NCBI GenBank assembly: GCA_029856445.1
Contig: JAHQWY010000164.1
Coordinates: forward strand, 1 to 8,154
Length of the DNA: 8,154 bases
From: Promethearchaeia archaeon
Lineage (GTDB): Archaea; Asgardarchaeota; Lokiarchaeia; Sigyniarchaeales; SOKP01
Reading direction: 5' to 3'
Part shown: positions 1 to 5,348 of the stretch, one piece after another
Layout: every line of letters begins with the position of its first letter
How positions within the stretch are numbered: position 1 is the stretch's first letter
Translations under genes and position numbers: made by a program
The notes under the pieces: generated by a model
What the model saw: the letters and a program-made list of their open reading frames with translations, nothing else
What the model was told of the DNA's origin: nothing
Databases searched by the model: none

Positions 1-111
1 CACCTTAAATATTTCTTTTAAATTTATTCAACTCTTTTTTTTAAATTTCGGTTTTATCATCAATATGATGATCAGTGAAAAATGTAGATATCCATCCATT
101 AATAGTTCCAC

Positions 112-139
112 TTTCGGTAATTTTCTGAAAATTCCGAAA
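112..139. repeat. Imperfect palindrome upstream of the first gene's TATA box
   Basis: The core AATTTTC-T-GAAAATT (119-133) is a perfect 15-base dyad centred on T126. It is flanked by TTTCGG (112-117) and CCGAAA (134-139), which also pair, leaving only T118 unmatched. The element ends 25 bases before the TATA box of the wHTH-TPR gene, where an archaeal activator or repressor could bind. A looser partner, GGAAATTTT at 146-154, echoes one arm. The dyad is visible directly; an operator role is inferred. Confidence 0.5.
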
Positions 140-159
140 ATATGTGGAAATTTTGAAAA

Positions 160-196
160 ATAGGTATAAATAGAAAAGTTCCCAATTTATACCTAT
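160..196. promoter_or_regulatory. Perfect 12-bp inverted repeat overlapping the promoter of the wHTH-TPR gene
   Basis: ATAGGTATAAAT (160-171) and ATTTATACCTAT (185-196) are exact reverse complements separated by 13 bases. The left arm contains the TATA box and the right arm falls at the expected transcription start. A dimer bound here would block TBP and RNA polymerase. The right arm also presents a TATA box on the minus strand, so the site could fire in both directions. The repeat is seen directly; its use as an operator, perhaps by the adjacent two-wHTH protein, is inference. Confidence 0.5.
165..172 (+). promoter_or_regulatory. TATA box of the wHTH-TPR gene
   Basis: TATAAATA preceded by an A-rich stretch (GAAAAATAGG) that could serve as BRE. 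Transcription would start near 190-197, giving a leader of about 30 bases. There is no Shine-Dalgarno match before the ATG at 224. Confidence 0.6.
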
Positions 197-223
197 CGAA
201 AATAAAATATTGTTTTTTAAAAA

Positions 224-2131
224 ATGGGAAAATTAAATTATCCCTCTGACGAGATTCTTAATCCCTCGAAACTGCAAAGAAAGAATTACGACCATATTAT
301 TCTTTGGATGCTGACAAATAATGAAAGTTGTGAATGGTCTAATTTTGAGCAAAAACCAATTGAAATTCCCATTTCCACATTATCACGTCATTTCACAAAA
401 TTAATCTTTAAAGGATATATTGAAAAGTTTGCGAGAGGACAATATAAAATAACACCAGAAGGGAAAAAGAAATTCAATGAATTATCAAAAGAAAGAAAAA
501 AAGAACGAACGTTGAGTTATCCCCCAAAAATCATTTTAAAAAGTGGGAGGAATTATTCCCATTGGATTCTATGGATGGTGTATAATAACGGTTTTTGTAA
601 AAGGTCCGATTTTCTTGAAGAACCATTTTCTATAAATCAATCATCTTTGTCAAAAAGTCTAAGTTCATTAATTCAAAAAGGATTTATCATCAACGAAAAC
701 AAAAGATATTTAATTACTCAATCAGGAAAAGCAGAATATTCGAAGATTCTTCAACAATACAATTTAGACAGACAAACGATTTTGGAAGAGGAAAGGAAAA
801 GGATTGATGAAATTACTATAAATACATCACAGTTTTTTGATAAATTCAAAATAACTGATGACCATGTCAAATTTAGATTTCTTAATAATGTGTTAAAATT
901 AGATTATTCAAAAGTTAAAGCAGTATTAAAAAATGAAGAGGATTTTCATAAAATTTTACTCTTTTTATCAATAAATCATCCGGGTTTTTATCCTGATTAT
1001 CTATCCTTTGAGGATTTTTCGAGATATTATACAATTGAAAAGAGAATCCTTTATTTTTGGGTAAATGAGATTGTAGAAAGCGATTTATATGACTTAAAGT
1101 TCTTTAAGTTAGAATTTTCTCCAGATAAATATTATTATTTTCATTCAGATGGAAAGCTCGAGAAGATTCTTCGAGCTATTACTGAAGAACATATTGCAAC
1201 AAACAAATATTTGGAAAAATTTGGGAGATCAGGGAGCCTAAATTCTATCATAGATGATATTCTTGAAGAAATTTGTAAAACTATATTCCATAAGCAGTTC
1301 AAGGAACCATTGAGAGAATTTTTACCAGGATATATAAAGTATTTAGCATATAAAATTGAAACAAAAAAGGAATTTAAAGAAACTTATGATAAACTAGAAG
1401 GAATAATTTGGCAGAGCATGACAGATCTTATAGAATCGCAAAATTCTGAAACATTAGATGCTCAATACCGAGATAAAATTAAAGATATTGATAAAGAAAT
1501 CAAAATTAACCCGAATAATTATGAATTATATAATTCAAAAATACGAATTCTTCTCTATTTTAACCAATATAGCGAGGTACTTACGGTAGTAGAGAAAATG
1601 AAGGAACTTTTTCCAGAGAGAGAAGTTGATATTATGATAAAAAAAGCCTATACTCTTAAAAAAGATAAAAATTTAGAAGAAGGATTAGAAATTATTGAAG
1701 AATTACTCGAAAAATATCCGAAAAATAATACTCTTTATAATTATAAAGCATACTGGTTATCATATTTAGGTAAAAATCAAGAGGCGTTGATAATTCTTCG
1801 TGGTCTCATAGAAAAAGAACCAGAAAAAGGAATTTATCATGATACACTCGGAGAAATCTTAATAACCCTTAAAGAGTATGAAAAAGCTATAGAAGAATTC
1901 CAAAGAGCAATAGAAATTAATTCTGATGAGTGGTTTATCCACCAAACTTATATTAAAATAGGAATTTGTTATATTGCACTAGAAAATATTGAATTAGCAG
2001 TTCAAAATCTTAAGATAGGAAAAAAATTAACAAGTAAAATTGTAAGCGATATCGAATCAAAAAATAAATGGTTGGCAATTGTAGACCTTTTTCTTGAAGA
2101 GATAGAGGTAGAAGAAGGAATAGTACTTTGA
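224..2131 (+). CDS. Tandem winged-helix protein with C-terminal TPR repeats, putative transcriptional regulator
   Basis: Predicted cytosolic DNA-binding and protein-binding protein of 635 residues; target and signal are unknown. Two winged helices lie in tandem at about residues 20-88 and 108-175. They share the pattern NYxHxILWM..NN, a recognition-helix region rich in S/L/K, and a wing ending YKITPEG or YLITQSG, so they look like an internal duplication. Residues about 243-320 may form a third, diverged winged helix. A helical linker follows. About five TPR units occupy 430-602, the clearest being 501-534 and 535-568, with the usual G/Y/A spacing (EYEKAIEEFQRAIEIN). Such a layout fits a regulator whose TPR part receives a protein or peptide signal, but no ligand can be named. 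It is transcribed alone from its own promoter, which carries two dyads, so autoregulation is possible. The ATG at 224 is the first in frame after the promoter and has no ribosome-binding site. Coding status is sure; the regulatory role is inferred. Confidence 0.85.
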   Translation: MGKLNYPSDEILNPSKLQRKNYDHIILWMLTNNESCEWSNFEQKPIEIPISTLSRHFTKLIFKGYIEKFARGQYKITPEGKKKFNELSKERKKERTLSYPPKIILKSGRNYSHWILWMVYNNGFCKRSDFLEEPFSINQSSLSKSLSSLIQKGFIINENKRYLITQSGKAEYSKILQQYNLDRQTILEEERKRIDEITINTSQFFDKFKITDDHVKFRFLNNVLKLDYSKVKAVLKNEEDFHKILLFLSINHPGFYPDYLSFEDFSRYYTIEKRILYFWVNEIVESDLYDLKFFKLEFSPDKYYYFHSDGKLEKILRAITEEHIATNKYLEKFGRSGSLNSIIDDILEEICKTIFHKQFKEPLREFLPGYIKYLAYKIETKKEFKETYDKLEGIIWQSMTDLIESQNSETLDAQYRDKIKDIDKEIKINPNNYELYNSKIRILLYFNQYSEVLTVVEKMKELFPEREVDIMIKKAYTLKKDKNLEEGLEIIEELLEKYPKNNTLYNYKAYWLSYLGKNQEALIILRGLIEKEPEKGIYHDTLGEILITLKEYEKAIEEFQRAIEINSDEWFIHQTYIKIGICYIALENIELAVQNLKIGKKLTSKIVSDIESKNKWLAIVDLFLEEIEVEEGIVL

Positions 2132-2157
2132 TTTTATAGCCCATTTGTCTCTCTTTC

Positions 2158-2181
2158 CTGCTAGAATAGTAGTATTTTTTT
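2158..2181 (+). terminator. Hairpin plus T7 terminator after the wHTH-TPR gene
   Basis: CTGCTA (2158-2163), loop GAA, and TAGTAG (2167-2172) form a 6-pair stem with one G-U. Two bases later comes a run of seven T (2175-2181). Archaeal termination mainly needs the U-tract; the hairpin strengthens the call. Confidence 0.6.
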
Positions 2182-2214
2182 ATAGTTTATGATATTAAAC
2201 TTTAAATTTCAGCT

Positions 2215-2235
2215 TTTATAAAATCTCATATAAAT
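2215..2235 (+). promoter_or_regulatory. TATA box(es) of the decarboxylase gene
   Basis: TTTATAAA (2215-2222) would start transcription around 2243-2247, giving a leader of about 10 bases. A second match, TATAAAT (2229-2235), would place the start on the ATG at 2256, giving a leaderless mRNA. No Shine-Dalgarno motif precedes the ATG, which suits either choice. Confidence 0.55.
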
Positions 2236-2255
2236 ATTGAAAAATTGGTCTGAAA

Positions 2256-3392
2256 ATGATTAATAAATCAATTCTGTTAAACATTGTGAGTGAAAACGGT
2301 ACTCCTTTGATTATTATAGATCATAGTTTAATAAAAGCGAATTATTATAAGTTTCGTAAGTATCTTCCAATTGTAGCACCATTTTATGCTATAAAGGCGA
2401 ATCCCGAATCAAGAATTGTAAAAACATTATATGATGAAGGTTCTGGATTTGATGTTGCTTCATGGGAAGAATTCATGATTGTATATGATATGCTTGAAGG
2501 ACAACATGAGGAGAAAAAGGTATTCATTAATGACAAAGTGATTTATGCTAATCCAGTAAAAAGGATTGATTCATTAAAAAAACTGAATGAATATTCCATC
2601 CGAATGACTTTTGATAACTACATTGAAGTTGATAAAATTGCTAAATACTGTAAAAATAGTCGTTTAGTTTTAAGAGTAGATGTTCCTAACACAGGTTCTG
2701 TTGTGGAACTCTCTACAAAATTTGGAGCAAATCCAAATATTTGCCTAGATTTAATTAAATATGCGAAAAAAGCAGGCTTTGACGTTGAGGGACTGAGTTT
2801 TCATGTTGGTAGTCAATGTAGTAATTTCGATAATTATGTTAAAGCATTTCAAATCGCTCATAATATTTTTAAACAAGCTAAAAGCATTGGACAAGAACTA
2901 ACATTTTTAGATATAGGTGGTGGCTTTCCTGTTCCCTATGATGAAAATGTTCCTTCGTTTGAAAATTTAGCAGATGTGATCAATAATAATATCTCTCAAT
3001 ATTTTGATAATCCTGATATAAAAATAATAGCAGAACCAGGACGCTTTTTTGTGGCAACTACAGCCATAGCTATAGTCGAAATTAATGGTAAAGCAATTAG
3101 GAACGATAAAGTCTATTATTATGTTAATGATGGAATATATAATACCTTTTCAGGAGTCCTTTTTGATCATATCCAATATCATTTTAAAGCGTTTAAAGAA
3201 GGGTTACTCAAAGAATCTGCAGTAGTAGGTCCCACATGCGATGCTTTAGATAAAATCTCTCTCAATGAACAATTACCCGATTTAAATATTGAAGATTTAC
3301 TCTATTCTGAAAATGTAGGAGCATATACGAATGCTTCAGCAACTAACTTTAATGGTTTTCCTCCCGCAAAAGTTATTCATATAAATACATAA
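2256..3392 (+). CDS. Type III PLP-dependent decarboxylase, ornithine decarboxylase-like
   Basis: Most likely converts ornithine (possibly also lysine) to putrescine (or cadaverine) and CO2 in the cytosol, the entry to polyamine synthesis. All signature sites of the alanine-racemase-fold ODC family are present. These are the PLP lysine K47 in FYAIKANP; H183 in SFHVGSQC; the glycine-rich phosphate loop DIGGGFP at 219-225; EPGR at 260-263; D304 in LFDH, the specificity-helix aspartate; C328-D329 in GPTCD, the catalytic Cys-Asp pair; and Y357 in GAYTNA followed by FNGF. YYVNDG and GPTCDxLDKI match eukaryotic and bacterial ODC better than diaminopimelate, arginine or carboxynorspermidine decarboxylases. 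At 378 residues it is the short form typical of bacterial and viral enzymes, lacking the C-terminal extension of animal ODC. It has its own promoter and no operon partner. Family assignment is firm; the ornithine versus lysine preference is not settled. Many archaea make putrescine from arginine through agmatine instead, so its presence is notable. Confidence 0.88.
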   Translation: MINKSILLNIVSENGTPLIIIDHSLIKANYYKFRKYLPIVAPFYAIKANPESRIVKTLYDEGSGFDVASWEEFMIVYDMLEGQHEEKKVFINDKVIYANPVKRIDSLKKLNEYSIRMTFDNYIEVDKIAKYCKNSRLVLRVDVPNTGSVVELSTKFGANPNICLDLIKYAKKAGFDVEGLSFHVGSQCSNFDNYVKAFQIAHNIFKQAKSIGQELTFLDIGGGFPVPYDENVPSFENLADVINNNISQYFDNPDIKIIAEPGRFFVATTAIAIVEINGKAIRNDKVYYYVNDGIYNTFSGVLFDHIQYHFKAFKEGLLKESAVVGPTCDALDKISLNEQLPDLNIEDLLYSENVGAYTNASATNFNGFPPAKVIHINT

Positions 3393-3432
3393 AATTTTAT
3401 TTTGAATCTTTAAAGCTCAGTTGCTTATCGTC

Positions 3433-3438
3433 TTTTTT
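3433..3438 (+). terminator. U-rich terminator after the decarboxylase
   Basis: A T6 run followed by CC and TTT, about 40 bases past the stop codon, is the first strong T-tract downstream. It fits U-tract-driven archaeal termination. No stable hairpin directly precedes it. Confidence 0.35.
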
Positions 3439-3644
3439 CCTTTGTACAAAAATTTTGAAATAACAAACCCATGAAAGTTAGATTCAAAATAGAAATCCTA
3501 AAATATTGAAAAGTGAAACAGAATTGCTTAATTAATATTAACTTTATAGATATCTCTATTTTTATCAAATTTTAAAATTTTCAAATTGGTTTTTACTAAT
3601 TTTGCTTTCTCCCCTTGTATACTACCCATCTTCCACTATGTAGA

Positions 3645-3660
3645 TCCAATAATTATTGGA
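3645..3660. repeat. Perfect 16-bp palindrome, operator candidate
   Basis: TCCAATAATTATTGGA reads identically on both strands with no spacer and is followed at once by a second palindrome, CTTATAAG (3661-3668). Size and form fit a site for a dimeric HTH regulator; Lrp/AsnC proteins use palindromes of about this length. It lies about 140 bases upstream of the TATA box of the Lrp-type gene at 3882. No second copy was noticed in the window. Confidence 0.5.
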
Positions 3661-3716
3661 CTTATAAGTTTTTTCTTAAAAGGTAAAGAAGCTTACCAGA
3701 TTTTAGTTCAGTGATT

Positions 3717-3752
3717 ATCTCATAAAGAGATCTCAATATCAACTTTTTTTTT
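3717..3752 (+). terminator. Orphan hairpin plus T9, terminator-like
   Basis: ATCTC (3717-3721), loop ATAAA, and GAGAT (3727-3731) form a small stem; GAGATCTC (3727-3734) is itself palindromic. A run of nine T follows at 3744-3752. This is the longest T run in the gap but lies some 350 bases past the decarboxylase stop and 130 before the next gene. It would therefore end either read-through or an unseen short transcript. Confidence 0.35.
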
Positions 3753-3797
3753 CTTTATTTTATTGTGGGTAGAGTTCGAAAGAAGGGCGACTAATTT

Positions 3798-3806
3798 TTT
3801 ATAAAT
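3798..3806 (+). promoter_or_regulatory. TATA box of the first Lrp-type gene
   Basis: TTTATAAAT predicts a start near 3825-3830 and a leader of about 55 bases. An alternative, TTATATAA at 3839-3846, would give a very short leader that cuts close to the Shine-Dalgarno site, so the first is preferred. Confidence 0.5.
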
Positions 3807-3871
3807 AAAACCACATAAATTATAAGTTGTAAAAATTGTTATATAATTAGTAGAAATTAATAAAATGTTTA

Positions 3872-3875
3872 GGAG
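3872..3875 (+). promoter_or_regulatory. Shine-Dalgarno site GGAG deciding the start at 3882
   Basis: AGGAG ends six bases before the ATG at 3882. It is the only clear ribosome-binding site in the window; the other genes appear to have leaderless or weak-leader starts. Confidence 0.7.
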
Positions 3876-3881
3876 AATGAA

Positions 3882-4421
3882 ATGATATCAGATAAATTAA
3901 AGCTTGACGATATTGATAGGCAGATAATTTCGCTTGTTCAGGAAAATCCATCGCTAACACATACTGAAATCGCTACAAAAATAGATAGATCGCAACCAAC
4001 CGTTGGTATGCGAATAAAAAAACTGGAAAAAAATGGAATTTTACAATTTCAGCCAGGAATTAATTTCAAAAAAGTTGATTTACATTTAGCGACAGTTGAA
4101 GTAAAGACAAAAAATCCTGAGCAAATAATGGATATGGCTAAGCATTGTCCGTTTATGCTAAACGCTTTCAGGCTTAGCGGAGAGCATAATCTTTGCATCC
4201 TTCTTGCCAGTTCTAAGCTTCAAAAGCTTGACAATATTATAAATTACCATTTTCGCAACAATCCTGATGTTTCAAACGTTTCAATGGAAATTGTAATTGA
4301 TATTGCAAAGGATTTTATTTTACCAATTGATTTTGATTCAGAAGATCATGATCCTACTCTTGAGGATGGTTGCGGAGAGAAATGTAAATACAAAATTGCA
4401 CAAGCGAAGGGATTGGTATAA
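3882..4421 (+). CDS. Lrp/AsnC-family transcriptional regulator with C-terminal CGxxC tail
   Basis: DNA-binding regulator of 179 residues. The N-terminal AsnC-type winged HTH (about 9-54) has the recognition helix RSQPTVGMRIKKLEK. A basic linker strand (NFKKVD, 62-67) leads to an alpha/beta RAM-like domain (about 68-140), the part that in this family forms dimers or octamers and binds small ligands, often amino acids. After a shared LPIDF motif (147-151) there is an acidic extension with C164-GEK-C168, absent from standard Lrp proteins of about 150 residues. C89, in CPF, is a further conserved cysteine. With the extra cysteines it may sense metal or redox state. The TRASH metal domain seen on some archaeal Lrp proteins needs another cysteine about 20 residues earlier, which is missing. 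A paralogue faces it at 4615-5187. The start is fixed by GGAG at 3872. Family is firm; ligand and targets are unknown. Confidence 0.88.
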   Translation: MISDKLKLDDIDRQIISLVQENPSLTHTEIATKIDRSQPTVGMRIKKLEKNGILQFQPGINFKKVDLHLATVEVKTKNPEQIMDMAKHCPFMLNAFRLSGEHNLCILLASSKLQKLDNIINYHFRNNPDVSNVSMEIVIDIAKDFILPIDFDSEDHDPTLEDGCGEKCKYKIAQAKGLV

Positions 4422-4440
4422 TCCCGTAGGTAAATTTTTT
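4409..4440 (+). terminator. Hairpin across the stop codon plus T6 terminator
   Basis: GGGATT (4409-4414) and AATCCC (4420-4425) form a perfect 6-pair stem with loop GGTAT. The TAA stop (4419-4421) spans the loop and 3' arm. T6 follows at 4435-4440. It is notably GC-rich for this sequence and closes the Lrp gene before the convergent neighbour. Confidence 0.55.
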
Positions 4441-4598
4441 AATTTATTTCCTTAAATTATACTTTTAATTAATTTTTGTGTAAATATTAATAGAATTAGT
4501 CTTCTAGATTCCCATATTCTTTTTCCAAAATAACTCTAGACCGAGAGAATACCTTAAGTTTTTCAATTGAGCAATATTAGTTTCTTAAAGGAATTAGC

Positions 4599-4604
4599 AA
4601 AAAA
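4599..4604 (-). terminator. U-tract terminator of the minus-strand Lrp gene
   Basis: The A6 run reads as T6 on the minus strand, starting 11 bases after the stop codon of the convergent Lrp paralogue. No strong hairpin precedes it. Confidence 0.35.
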
Positions 4605-4614
4605 GATTTTATAT

Positions 4615-5187
4615 TTATTCTTCATCTTCATCTTCTTGACTGAATTTGAATTTTGGTAAGTCTTCTGCCATATTACAGCCTGGACCACAATATCTTCCAT
4701 CAAAATTCTCAATTTGAAAATCTATCGGAACTACAAAATCATGAATTGATTCAATTAATATATTTGTTTTTACATTAATCACATTTTTATCTCTTCTAAA
4801 GCACAAATCAACGAGCTTTTCGATAGTTTGTAAATCTGATGCTGCGATAAAGCAGAGTACGTTAAATTCTCCGGATATTTTGAAGGCATGGTTAATAAAT
4901 GGGCAGTTCTCAATCTTTCGGACAATGGTATCAACATCTTTTGTAGAAATATACACAATAGCAACCTTAATATCAACTTTCTTAATGTTGAAACCAACTT
5001 GTTTGGTAAGAAGGTTTTTTCGTTCTAATTTTATGATTCGCGCGCCAACAGCGGGTTGAGATTTTTCAATTTCTTTAGCTATGTCGCTGTGAGTAATATC
5101 CGGATCTCTTTCTATCATCTCAATTATCTTCTTATCATCATCATCGATTGATAAGAGTTCATTAAAACTTTTTTTCTTCATATCCAT
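4615..5187 (-). CDS. Lrp/AsnC-family regulator with C-terminal CGxxC tail, paralogue of the gene at 3882
   Basis: Regulator of 190 residues: wHTH at about 15-60 (recognition helix KSQPAVGARIIKLER), RAM-like domain at about 74-146, then VPIDF (153-157) and a tail with C167-GPG-C171 ending in acidic EDEDEE. A gap-free hand alignment to residues 7-151 of the plus-strand paralogue gives about 60 identities in 145 positions. Shared landmarks are THxxIA, SQPxVGxRI, KKVD, CPF (C95), SGExN and PIDF. Nearly matching recognition helices suggest overlapping DNA sites, and the two may form mixed dimers. It lies 161 bases downstream of the ZIP-like gene on the same strand, with its own TATA box. No Shine-Dalgarno site is seen at proper spacing; the ATG at 5181 (residue 3) is a possible alternative start. 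The cysteine pair could bind metal or form a disulfide. Family is firm; ligand is unknown. Confidence 0.87.
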   Translation of the reverse strand: MDMKKKSFNELLSIDDDDKKIIEMIERDPDITHSDIAKEIEKSQPAVGARIIKLERKNLLTKQVGFNIKKVDIKVAIVYISTKDVDTIVRKIENCPFINHAFKISGEFNVLCFIAASDLQTIEKLVDLCFRRDKNVINVKTNILIESIHDFVVPIDFQIENFDGRYCGPGCNMAEDLPKFKFSQEDEDEE

Positions 5188-5239
5188 TTTTAATCAAGAA
5201 AACCTAATAATTTAAACTTGCTTTTAATGAATTTAAATC

Positions 5240-5247
5240 TTTATAAA
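5240..5247 (-). promoter_or_regulatory. TATA box of the minus-strand Lrp gene
   Basis: TTTATAAA, read on the minus strand inside TATTTATAAAG, predicts a start near 5218 and a leader of about 30 bases. Two AATTTAAA repeats (5209-5216 and 5230-5237) flank the expected start and could be binding sites. This argues that the gene does not depend only on the ZIP-like gene upstream. Confidence 0.5.
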
Positions 5248-5348
5248 TATACTAATTTAGGGATATAACAATTTTGGCTCAAAAATTTATAATTTAATTA
5301 TTGAAATCATGATCTTGATTAAAGATAATTTTAAGGATTGAATACGTG

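Larger units (their letters stand above)
3393..3881. other. 489-base gene-free region between the decarboxylase and the first Lrp gene
   Basis: No convincing gene is seen on either strand. It holds a T6 tract (3433-3438) and a long-range inverted repeat. The repeat pairs TTTTATTTTGAATCT at 3395-3409 with 3480-3494, 15 pairs with one G-U. Next come a perfect 16-base palindrome (3645-3660), a small hairpin followed by nine T (3717-3752), and the TATA box and Shine-Dalgarno site of the next gene. On the minus strand three short adjoining open stretches in different frames between about 3530 and 3755 could be a decayed coding remnant, but chance is as likely in such AT-rich DNA. Confidence 0.6.

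Noticed and set aside
28..99. 23-codon minus-strand ORF with a hydrophobic core and Lys-rich end
   Set aside because: Such short open frames are expected by chance at this base composition, and there is no ribosome-binding site.
65..128. Possible C/D box sRNA: ATGATGA at 65-71 and CTGA at 125-128
   Set aside because: The spacing is right, but there is no usable D' or C' box between them and no terminal stem; the CTGA is part of a DNA palindrome.
3471..3509. Small plus-strand ORF of 12 codons starting ATGAAAGTTAGA
   Set aside because: Too short, with no promoter or ribosome-binding site of its own.
3769..3792. tRNA-like T-loop GTTCGAA
   Set aside because: The flanking bases do not form a T stem and no acceptor or anticodon arms are present.
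4322..4407. TRASH metal-binding domain on the Lrp protein
   Set aside because: Only the CxxxC half is present; the required cysteine about 20 residues upstream is missing in both paralogues.
4503..4540. Two TCTAGA hexamers 32 bases apart between the convergent Lrp genes
   Set aside because: Single hexamer palindromes with unrelated flanks; no extended repeat or att-site structure.
4779..4997. 72-codon minus-strand open frame
   Set aside because: It lies wholly inside the Lrp-type gene at 4615-5187 in another frame of the same strand and shows no family motif.
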